In this document: positions 57,982 through 64,000 of the stretch, piece after piece | Position numbering within the stretch: the first letter of the stretch is position 1 | Layout of the letters: each line of letters begins with the position of its first letter | DNA from: Stagnimonas sp965279705 | GTDB taxonomy: Bacteria > Pseudomonadota > Gammaproteobacteria > Nevskiales > Nevskiaceae | Length of the DNA: 64,000 nucleotides | NCBI GenBank assembly: GCA_965279705.1 | Contig: OZ257257.1 | Coordinates: forward strand, 3,038,001 to 3,102,000 | Direction: 5' to 3' | The notes under the pieces: model-generated | What the model was told of the DNA's origin: nothing | What the model saw: only the letters and a program-made list of their open reading frames with translations | Database searches by the model: none | Made by a program: the position numbers and the translations under genes

Positions 57982-59190
57982 ATGTGGTTGAGTGCCGCCG
58001 CCGCCTTACGCCGAGGATTGGCTCTGACCTTCGCATTCGCGGTCTGCGTCACGCCTAAGGCCATCGCTCAGACGACAGCGCCAGAAGGCAAAGTCGAGCT
58101 CAAACCGCTTACAGTGGTGGCACCTACAGCCCCCGAAAAAGTCGGCCCTGGCAAGGCAGCCGGCCTGCTGCCCTTGCCGACGGTGCTGCCCACCGAAGCC
58201 CCAGTCACCCACGCCGATGGCACGCTCGTTTTGCAGCCGTTGCCTACAGTCGTGCCCGCACCGGCCAGCGATTACGTCTACGTCGAGTCGTATCCCTTGA
58301 TCGAGTTCTTGCCCGCGAAGATCGAACCCGTCGTCGATCTGCGCGGCACCATCGGCTCGCTCGCCCCCACCTTCAGCCTGCAAACGCCACAGGGGCAGAC
58401 GGTCACCCTGCCGGACGCGACCTCGCACCAGCCGATGGTGCTGTTGTTCTGGCCCTCCTGGTGCCCCTACAGCCGCGCCTTGCAGCCTTACGTGCAGTCG
58501 ATCTGGCAGGACTACCGCGACCACGGCGTGACGGTGTGGACCATCAACATCGAAGAAACCCGCGACCCGGTTGCGGTGATGAAAGAGCGCGATCTGAGTT
58601 TCCCGCTGCTGGTCTCCGGCAATGCGGTGGCAGACCAGTTCGGCGTGCGCTTGATGCCCGCGGTGCTAGTACTCGATGACCAGAACAAGATCGTCTACAA
58701 GATGCACGAGAAGACCATCTCGCCGATCGACGCTGCCAAGCAGATCCGCACCACGCTCAATGGTCTGCTCGGCGACAAGGCGGTCGCCCTGCCAACGGAA
58801 TATCCGAAACCGTACGACCTGCACTTGCTCTCGCTGGAAGCCCTCAATCTGCGAATGACGCCGACCCCCATACCGCAAAGCGAATGGGAGCCATGGATGG
58901 ACGCCTACCTCGCCACCCTGCGCCCCGGCGAATATCTGAGCGAAATCCCCGCCAAGGGCGCGATTGCCAATGGCAAGCAAGCCATCACCTTCGCGCGGGA
59001 AATCTGGTCAAAAAAATATGGAGCGGAGCAGACCCTCATCCAGGCGCCATACCGCAGCTATCGCATCAACAATCACTGGGTCGTGCTGGGCTCCGGCGAA
59101 GTCGGTGCCAGCACAAAGCTGGGTGAAGGCTTCATTGCCGTGATGGAGGTGGACAGCGGCCGCATCGTGCGGGTGGTGCCTCGGCAATAG
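57982..59190 (+). CDS. exported thioredoxin-fold protein with CPYS site and PLPTV repeats
   Basis: A 402-residue periplasmic protein. A signal peptide ends about residue 30 (LALTFAFAVCVTPKAIAQ). Residues 38-96 hold three related repeats (LKPLTVVAPTAP, LLPLPTVLPTEAP, LQPLPTVVPAPA). Residues 125-265 form a TlpA/AhpC-TSA-like domain with WPSWCPYSRALQP, where the second cysteine of CxxC is Ser164, so it cannot work as a normal dithiol reductase. The C-terminal 70 residues (YRSYRINNHWVVLGSGEV, EGFIAVMEVDSGRIVRVV) resemble an NTF2-like fold. ATG 57982 has AGGA upstream. The role is unknown. Confidence 0.7.
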   Translation: MWLSAAAALRRGLALTFAFAVCVTPKAIAQTTAPEGKVELKPLTVVAPTAPEKVGPGKAAGLLPLPTVLPTEAPVTHADGTLVLQPLPTVVPAPASDYVYVESYPLIEFLPAKIEPVVDLRGTIGSLAPTFSLQTPQGQTVTLPDATSHQPMVLLFWPSWCPYSRALQPYVQSIWQDYRDHGVTVWTINIEETRDPVAVMKERDLSFPLLVSGNAVADQFGVRLMPAVLVLDDQNKIVYKMHEKTISPIDAAKQIRTTLNGLLGDKAVALPTEYPKPYDLHLLSLEALNLRMTPTPIPQSEWEPWMDAYLATLRPGEYLSEIPAKGAIANGKQAITFAREIWSKKYGAEQTLIQAPYRSYRINNHWVVLGSGEVGASTKLGEGFIAVMEVDSGRIVRVVPRQ

Positions 59191-59196
59191 CTGCGC

Positions 59197-59760
59197 TTAG
59201 TTGTTCGGTGTCCGTGCTTCCAGCGGCTGCTGCGGCACGCGCACGAACTTGGTCACGTCGTAGCCCCAGCTGCCAATCTGCGCGCGATACTTCTCGAACG
59301 CGGCATCGCTCATCACCGGCGTGCGGCTCATCAGCCAGACGTAATCAAGCGCACTGCGGCCGATGATGGTGGTGCTGTAGTCCGGCTCCACATGGGCGAT
59401 GCGGTACTCGCCTTTGAGCGGCCAAAAGATACGCATGCCCCACAAGGCATTGTTGGTGTCGGGCTCGACGAAGCCGCGTGGGTTCATGGTCTTCAGGGGG
59501 CCGTCGAACGCGCCCTTGCGATAGGTGAAGGTGGTCTTGATGGTGCCGTCTTCATCCAGCCTGTAGCTTTCCACCGAGTTGTAGGCGTTCTTCTCGATGA
59601 AGTTGGGGATGATGCCGATCACATACCAATCGCCCATGAAGCTCGACAAGTCCACGGCGGGCGCCAAGGGTACGGATGAGGTTTTTTCAGCGGCGTTGAC
59701 GGAGAGCATCAGACTGCTGGCGACAAGGCCGACGGTGAGGGAGAGCGTGCGGGTATTCAT
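59197..59760 (-). CDS. bacterial lipocalin (Blc-like), soluble
   Basis: A 187-residue lipocalin with a cleavable signal peptide (LTVGLVASSLMLSVNA, cut before AEKTSS). FMGDWYVIGIIPNFIEKNAY is the G-x-W-Y motif, DGTIKTTFTYRKGAF and YRIAHVEPDYSTTIIGRS the central strands, and SWGYDVTKFVRVPQQP the C-terminus. Bacterial lipocalins bind fatty acids or lysophospholipids in the periplasm. No lipobox, unlike its downstream neighbour. ATG 59760 has AGGAA upstream. Confidence 0.88.
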   Translation of the reverse strand: MNTRTLSLTVGLVASSLMLSVNAAEKTSSVPLAPAVDLSSFMGDWYVIGIIPNFIEKNAYNSVESYRLDEDGTIKTTFTYRKGAFDGPLKTMNPRGFVEPDTNNALWGMRIFWPLKGEYRIAHVEPDYSTTIIGRSALDYVWLMSRTPVMSDAAFEKYRAQIGSWGYDVTKFVRVPQQPLEARTPNN

Positions 59761-59834
59761 GCTTGTGTTCCTGAAAAACGCTGTGGGTGCGTGCAGCCTG
59801 CGCATGCTCGCTGAATCGCTGCCAACTGCCGTAT

Positions 59835-60449
59835 TCATGGCATTTGCGGTCCCAGTACCGGCACGCTGCCATCCACCGGATTGGGCCACTGTTGCGGCAC
59901 GCGCTTGAGCAGGCTCGTGTCGTAGCCCCAACTTGCGATGAGCCGTGTGTAGCGCGCCAGTTCGGCATCGCTCATCGTCGGAGTGCGGCTGAACAGCCAG
60001 AGAAAATCCTTCTGGCTGCGGGCGATGATGGTGGCGCTGTACGGCGCGGTGTCGTCAGGCGCATCGACGTGCGCGATGCGGTACTCGAATTGCGCCGGCC
60101 AGGGGATGCCGGTGCCGGGAATCTGGAAGCGCATGCCCCACAAAGCGTTGCCGGTATTCGGCACGACGAAAGCAGTGGGCGTCAGCAACTTCTTCTTGCC
60201 ACCAAAACCCTCCAGCCGGTTACGGTAAGTCGTCGCAATGCTGCCATCGGCGTTGAGGCTGTAGTTCTCCATCGCGTTGTGCGAGCTGGCGTCGCGGTCG
60301 GTGGGGATGTGCGCAATCACATACCAGTCGCCCATGTAGCGGGCGAGGTCCACCTCTTTCGCCAAGGGTACAGTGGAATCGGGCTTCAGCTGTATGCCGG
60401 TGCAGGCACATAGCAGCAAGGCGAGGCTGGCAACAACAAGATTACGCAT
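59835..60449 (-). CDS. bacterial lipocalin, lipoprotein form
   Basis: A 204-residue paralogue of the next gene with the same blocks: YMGDWYVIAHIPTDRDASSH, DGSIATTYRNRLEGFGG, YRIAHVDAPDD and SWGYDTSLLKRVPQQWP. The N-terminus MRNLVVASLALLLCACTG holds a lipobox (LCAC, Cys16), so it should be membrane-anchored like E. coli Blc. Gene duplication followed by loss or gain of the anchor is the simplest reading. 74 bp separate the two genes. Confidence 0.88.
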   Translation of the reverse strand: MRNLVVASLALLLCACTGIQLKPDSTVPLAKEVDLARYMGDWYVIAHIPTDRDASSHNAMENYSLNADGSIATTYRNRLEGFGGKKKLLTPTAFVVPNTGNALWGMRFQIPGTGIPWPAQFEYRIAHVDAPDDTAPYSATIIARSQKDFLWLFSRTPTMSDAELARYTRLIASWGYDTSLLKRVPQQWPNPVDGSVPVLGPQMP

Positions 60450-60480
60450 GCGTGCGGCTCCAGCCGTGAGTGCCTTGTGA

Positions 60481-60924
60481 TTACCTCTTCTGGGCGGGCT
60501 GCCACACCGAGAGTCTTGCGCGAAGACGACGCAGACTTTCCGCATCGGTCTCGTCGCCGGCAATGACCCGCGTGCGGGTGCCGCCACCCTTCAGGTCATA
60601 ACGCAGGATCAGCCATTGTGGATGCCGTGTGCTGTCACCTTTCAGCACCGCCGTGTGTTGCACGCCGCTGGCCTCATGCACGGTCCAGCTATCGTCCTCA
60701 TGCCAGGTGAGCCGCACCAGCGCGGTCTTGCCAAAACCGAAAGCCGCATGCCGGCGCAGCCAGAACCAGCTGCCGGCAAATGCCGCAATCAGCGCCCACA
60801 TCGCAGGCCCCGGCTGCATCGCAAAGGGAAGTGCGGCGAGCGGCAGAATGTGTAGCGTCGAAACCAGCTTGAGCACTTTCAAAGACGGCACCAGCCGCAG
60901 CTCAACGGTAGTTACGGAACTCAT
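60481..60924 (-). CDS. ygfX: YgfX-like membrane protein (CptA family)
   Basis: A 147-residue inner-membrane protein with two hydrophobic segments (residues 18-37 and 41-55) and a soluble C-terminal part (FGFGKTALVRLTWHEDDSWT, LILRYDLKGGG). Members lie next to sdhE and were described in E. coli as the toxin of a CptAB-like pair affecting cytoskeleton proteins, although the toxin role is debated. It overlaps sdhE by 23 bp, which fits that pairing. ATG 60924 was chosen. Confidence 0.75.
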   Translation of the reverse strand: MSSVTTVELRLVPSLKVLKLVSTLHILPLAALPFAMQPGPAMWALIAAFAGSWFWLRRHAAFGFGKTALVRLTWHEDDSWTVHEASGVQHTAVLKGDSTRHPQWLILRYDLKGGGTRTRVIAGDETDAESLRRLRARLSVWQPAQKR

Positions 60925-61135
60925 TGATGACCTCGACGAACTCTGGCGGTGAGGGCTCGAAGCCCATGGCCCAGGCGTAGATGTCCGGCTCCTGCGGGCC
61001 ATCGAGCAGGGCGATGAAGGCCGCGCGCTCGGCAGCCGGGGCCACCGGATAGCGGTGGGCGTAATAGCGCGTGAACATCACGTCCAGCTCCTTCATACCT
61101 CGGCGTAGCAGCCATTTGATGCGGGCTTCTTCCAT
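60902..61135 (-). CDS. sdhE: FAD assembly factor SdhE
   Basis: A 77-residue helper that promotes covalent attachment of FAD to SdhA. The RGxxE motif is in LLRRGMKELDVMFTRYY (Arg12-Gly13-Met14-Lys15-Glu16), and LLDGPQEPDIYAWAMG is typical. ATG 61135 has GGAG 7 bp upstream; the longer frame to 61177 starts inside a terminator. It follows sdhB, with a terminator between, directly linking the factor to its target. Confidence 0.93.
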   Translation of the reverse strand: MEEARIKWLLRRGMKELDVMFTRYYAHRYPVAPAAERAAFIALLDGPQEPDIYAWAMGFEPSPPEFVEVINEFRNYR

Positions 61136-61150
61136 CTCATTCTCCAAAAG

Positions 61151-61172
61151 AAAAAGGCGGCTTTCGCCGCCT
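61151..61172 (-). terminator. intrinsic terminator after sdhB
   Basis: Minus-strand stem AGGCGG / CCGCCT with a 6-nt loop followed by TTTTTC. It ends the sdh operon; sdhE-ygfX expression needs read-through or another promoter. Confidence 0.85.
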
Positions 61173-61197
61173 CTCACTGAAAACAGTGCGACTTAAT

Positions 61198-61980
61198 TTA
61201 GACCGTGCGCTCGACCAGCATCTTCTTGGTCTCGGCAATCGCCTTGGCGGGGTTGAGCCCCTTCGGGCAGGTCTTGGTGCAGTTCATGATGGTGTGGCAG
61301 CGGTAGAGCTTGAAGGGGTCTTCAAGCTGGTCCAGACGCTCACCGGTCGCCTCGTCGCGGCTGTCGATCAGCCAGCGGTAGGCTTGCAGCAAAATAGCGG
61401 GGCCGAGGTAGCGGTCGCTGTTCCACCAGTAGCTCGGGCAGCTGGTCGAGCAGCAGGCGCAAAGGATGCACTCGTAGAGGCCGTCGATCTTGGCGCGGTC
61501 GTCCTCGCTTTGCAGGCGCTCGCGCGTAGGTGCCGGGGTATCGGTTTTCAGCCAGGGCTCGATCGACGCCAGCTGCGCATAGAAATGCGTCATGTCAGGC
61601 ACGAGGTCCTTGATGACCGGCATGTGCGGCAGCGGGTAGATCGACACATCGCCCTTCACCTCGTCGCAGCCCTTGATGCAGGCCAGCGTATTGGTGCCGT
61701 CGATGTTCATGGCGCAACTGCCGCAGATGCCTTCGCGGCAGCTGCGACGGAAGGTCAGCGTCGGATCGACTTCGTTCTTGATCTTGATGAGAGCGTCCAA
61801 GACCATCGGGCCGCAGGCGGCCATGTCGACTTCATAGGTATCGACGCGCGGGTTGGCGCCGGTCTCAGGGTCGTAGCGATAGATCTTGAAGGACTTGGGC
61901 TTCTTAGCACCCGGCGACTTGAAGACCTTGCCGGCCTTCTTGTCGATCGTCGAGTTCTTGGGCAGCGAAAACTGGGCCAT
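61198..61980 (-). CDS. sdhB: succinate dehydrogenase iron-sulfur subunit
   Basis: Subunit of complex II carrying three Fe-S clusters. The 260 residues have the [2Fe-2S] site SCREGICGSCAMNIDGTNTL and the [4Fe-4S]/[3Fe-4S] sites CILCACCSTSCPSYWW and CHTIMNCTKTCPKGLNP. The N-terminal extension and sequence are of the mitochondrial/alphaproteobacterial type rather than E. coli. It follows sdhA by 16 bp. Confidence 0.97.
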   Translation of the reverse strand: MAQFSLPKNSTIDKKAGKVFKSPGAKKPKSFKIYRYDPETGANPRVDTYEVDMAACGPMVLDALIKIKNEVDPTLTFRRSCREGICGSCAMNIDGTNTLACIKGCDEVKGDVSIYPLPHMPVIKDLVPDMTHFYAQLASIEPWLKTDTPAPTRERLQSEDDRAKIDGLYECILCACCSTSCPSYWWNSDRYLGPAILLQAYRWLIDSRDEATGERLDQLEDPFKLYRCHTIMNCTKTCPKGLNPAKAIAETKKMLVERTV

Positions 61981-61996
61981 GGGATTTCCTTAGTCC

Positions 61997-63835
61997 TTAG
62001 TACGTGCGCTTCTGCGGCTCGACGTAATGCATTTCGTCGTCGAGCGTGTAGGTGTGCACCGGGCGAGTGTCGAGCTTGGTTTCGGTGTCGCTGGTGCGCC
62101 AGGCGAGGCTGTGCTTCATCCAGTTGACGTCGTCGCGCTCGGTGAAATCGTCGAGCGCATGCGCGCCGCGTGATTCCTTGCGGGCTGCACCTGAGGCGAT
62201 GGTGAGCAGCGCGTTAGCGAGCAAGTTGTCGAGTTCGAGCGTTTCGACCAGATCGCTATTCCAGATCATCGAGCGGTCGGTGACCTTCACGTCGTTGAAG
62301 GCCGCACAGGTTTTTTGCAGCTTGGCCAAACCTTCCTGCATCGACGGCATGGTGCGGAACACCGCCGCGTGGGTCTGCATGGTCTTCTGCATTTCGAGGC
62401 GCAGTTCAGCCACGCCACGGCTGCCGTTGGAGTGGCGCAGCTTGTCGAGACGAGCCAGCGCCTGCTCTTCGCTCTTGCCGCCGAGCGAGCCGTTGAGCAT
62501 CTTGTGGTTCTGGCCCTTGGGCGTGATCTTCGCGGCCTGGATGGCGGCGGCGCGACCGAACACCACGAGGTCGAGCAGGCTGTTGCTGCCCAGACGATTC
62601 GCACCATGCACGCTAACGCAAGCGGCTTCACCAACGGCCATCAAACCCGGCACCAGCGTATCGGGGTTGCCGTCTTTCAAGGTCACCACTTCGCCGGTGT
62701 AGAGCGTGGGGATGCCGCCCATGTTGTAGTGAACGGTGGGGATGACGGGGATCGGTTCCTTGGTCACATCCACGCCTGCAAAAATCTTGGCGGATTCGCT
62801 AATGCCCGGCAGCTTCGCGTGCAGCATTTCTGGCGGCAGGTGCTCAAGGTGCAGGTGGATGTGATCGGCCTCTTCGCCTATGCCGCGACCTTCGCGGATT
62901 TCCATCGTCATCGAACGCGACACGACGTCACGCGAGGCGAGGTCCTTGCGGTTCGGTGCGTAGCGCTCCATGAAGCGCTCGCCCTTGGAGTTGGTGAGGT
63001 AGCCGCCTTCGCCGCGCGCGCCTTCGGTAATGAGGCAGCCCGAACCGTAGATGCCGGTGGGGTGGAACTGCACGAACTCCATGTCCTGCAGCGGCAGGCC
63101 GGCGCGCGCGACCATGGCGTTGCCGTCGCCCGTACAGGTGTGCGCCGACGTCGCCGAGAAATAGGCGCGGCCGTAGCCGCCGGTGGCGAGGATGACCTGA
63201 TGCGCGCGGAAGCGATGCAGTTGGCCCGTCGACATGTCCCAAGCCAACACACCCTTGCAAGAACCGTCGTCGTCCATGATCAGATCGACAGCGAAATACT
63301 CGATGAAGAACTGGGCTTTGCACTTCAGCGACTGCTGATACAGCGTGTGCAAAATGGCATGGCCGGTGCGGTCAGCGGCGGCGCAGGTGCGCTGCGCGGT
63401 GCCCTTGCCCCAGTGCGTGGTCATGCCGCCGAAGGGGCGCTGATAGATCTTGCCGTCGGGCGTGCGCGAAAACGGCACGCCGTAGTGTTCGAGCTCGATG
63501 ATCGCGGGGATCGCCTCGCGGCACATGTACTGGATGGCGTCCTGATCGCCCAGCCAGTCCGACCCTTTCACGGTGTCGTACATATGCCACTGCCAGCTGT
63601 CGTCGCCCATGTTGCCGAGCGCCGCACTGATGCCGCCCTGCGCCGCCACGGTGTGCGAACGGGTCGGGAACACCTTGGTGATGTTGGCAGTTTTAAGTCC
63701 CGCTTCGGCGAGGCCGAGCGTGGCGCGCAGGCCGGCACCGCCGGCACCCACCACCACCACGTCGTATTCGTGGTGAATGATTTCGTAAGCCGGACCAGTC
63801 TTGGTCGCGGTGGATTCGGTTGAGGCGTCTGCCAT
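61997..63835 (-). CDS. sdhA: succinate dehydrogenase flavoprotein subunit
   Basis: Catalytic subunit of complex II, 612 residues, oxidising succinate to fumarate. VVVGAGGAGLRATLGLAEA is the FAD loop, SHTVAAQGGISAALGN contains the His that carries covalent FAD, and GGMTTHWGKGTAQRTCAAAD and HGANRLGSNSLLDLVVFGRA complete the active site. The SHTxAAQGG form fits SdhA rather than FrdA. It lies between sdhD and sdhB. Confidence 0.97.
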   Translation of the reverse strand: MADASTESTATKTGPAYEIIHHEYDVVVVGAGGAGLRATLGLAEAGLKTANITKVFPTRSHTVAAQGGISAALGNMGDDSWQWHMYDTVKGSDWLGDQDAIQYMCREAIPAIIELEHYGVPFSRTPDGKIYQRPFGGMTTHWGKGTAQRTCAAADRTGHAILHTLYQQSLKCKAQFFIEYFAVDLIMDDDGSCKGVLAWDMSTGQLHRFRAHQVILATGGYGRAYFSATSAHTCTGDGNAMVARAGLPLQDMEFVQFHPTGIYGSGCLITEGARGEGGYLTNSKGERFMERYAPNRKDLASRDVVSRSMTMEIREGRGIGEEADHIHLHLEHLPPEMLHAKLPGISESAKIFAGVDVTKEPIPVIPTVHYNMGGIPTLYTGEVVTLKDGNPDTLVPGLMAVGEAACVSVHGANRLGSNSLLDLVVFGRAAAIQAAKITPKGQNHKMLNGSLGGKSEEQALARLDKLRHSNGSRGVAELRLEMQKTMQTHAAVFRTMPSMQEGLAKLQKTCAAFNDVKVTDRSMIWNSDLVETLELDNLLANALLTIASGAARKESRGAHALDDFTERDDVNWMKHSLAWRTSDTETKLDTRPVHTYTLDDEMHYVEPQKRTY

Positions 63836-63872
63836 GTCGATTCTCGAAAGATGGAAATCTGGGTCTGAGCGT

Positions 63873-64000
63873 TTAGGCGACGGTGCCGAGCGCGATCTTC
63901 AGCACTGCGAAGATGCCAGCTACGGCTGCGATCACATGCACGAACTTGCTGAGCAGCAGCGCAATCATCTTGGTGCCCTCGGTGGCGATGTAGTCCTCAA
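63873..64000 (-). CDS. sdhD: succinate dehydrogenase membrane anchor subunit D (partial, 5' end outside window)
   Basis: Only the last 42 codons are in the window. The end reads EDYIATEGTKMIALLLSKF followed by VAGIFAVLKIALGTVA and stop, matching the final helix of SdhD (IEDY...AGIFAVLKIA). It anchors SdhAB in the membrane and helps bind haem b and quinone. It lies 37 bp before sdhA, the usual sdhCDAB order. Confidence 0.85.
   Translation of the reverse strand, partial: EDYIATEGTKMIALLLSKFVHVIAAVAGIFAVLKIALGTVA

Noticed and set aside
62315..63823. + strand open frame of 502 codons
   Set aside because: Antisense shadow of sdhA; no start signal or recognisable domain.

Overview
The window is a GC-rich chromosomal segment of a gammaproteobacterium. 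The gene order is typical of that class: ileS-ribF-murJ beside rpsT; proB-obgE-rpmA-rplU facing ispB; mfd followed by csiV; and a long block sdh-sdhE-ygfX ... nadB / rpoE-rseA-rseB-mucD-grx-lepA-lepB-DUF4845-rnc-era-recO-pdxJ-acpS-cysM, much as in Pseudomonas and relatives. A Nevskiales/Solimonadaceae-like organism is my best guess, but the species cannot be fixed from sequence alone.

Layout. 1-8.25 kb holds housekeeping genes (tRNA charging, flavin, lipid II flipping, ribosomal proteins, proline, quinone side chain) and a tRNA-Pro. 8.3-26.2 kb is the accessory highlight, a sphingolipid locus. It has a flippase-like gene, an acyl-AMP ligase, an NAD-dependent reductase, a dedicated acyl carrier protein, serine palmitoyltransferase, a Tam41-like cytidylyltransferase, a lipid/ceramide-kinase-like protein, a metallophosphoesterase, a DUF2141 protein, an LptF/LptG-like pair coupled to a ceramide-synthase-like GNAT protein, a nucleotidyltransferase, a CDP-alcohol phosphatidyltransferase, a glycosyltransferase, and a second nucleotidyltransferase paired with a CDP-glycerol-type phosphotransferase. 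26.3-37 kb holds an AidB-like dehydrogenase, a VapBC toxin-antitoxin pair with a clear operator palindrome, mfd-csiV, and an operon of a CheR-like/PAS/GGDEF/EAL fusion and a FecR-SPOR protein. 37.1-43.4 kb carries purine/methylthio salvage (MTIP/MTAP, Hpt), peptidoglycan recycling (NagZ, YkuD protein), a CYTH triphosphatase, RlmD with a degenerate exonuclease-family neighbour, and CysM. 43.4-56 kb is the acpS-to-rpoE core block plus nadB. 56-61 kb holds alkylation repair (Ogt, Ada-AlkA fusion), a thioredoxin-like exported protein, two tandem lipocalins and SdhE/YgfX. 61.2-64 kb holds sdhBA and the end of sdhD.

How the sphingolipid genes could work together (inference built on family knowledge): the acyl-AMP ligase loads a fatty acid onto the small ACP; Spt condenses it with serine; the reductase acts on the 3-oxo group; the GNAT protein N-acylates to (dihydro)ceramide; a DAGK-like kinase phosphorylates it; the Tam41-like enzyme could activate it as CDP-ceramide; a CDP-alcohol phosphatidyltransferase and glycosyl/phosphotransferases could build the head group; and the LptF/G pair could export the product. 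The two ends of the window are cut: ileS lacks its 3' end and sdhD its 5' end. No stretch over 300 bases lacks a gene, and no CRISPR array, insertion sequence or prophage was seen.
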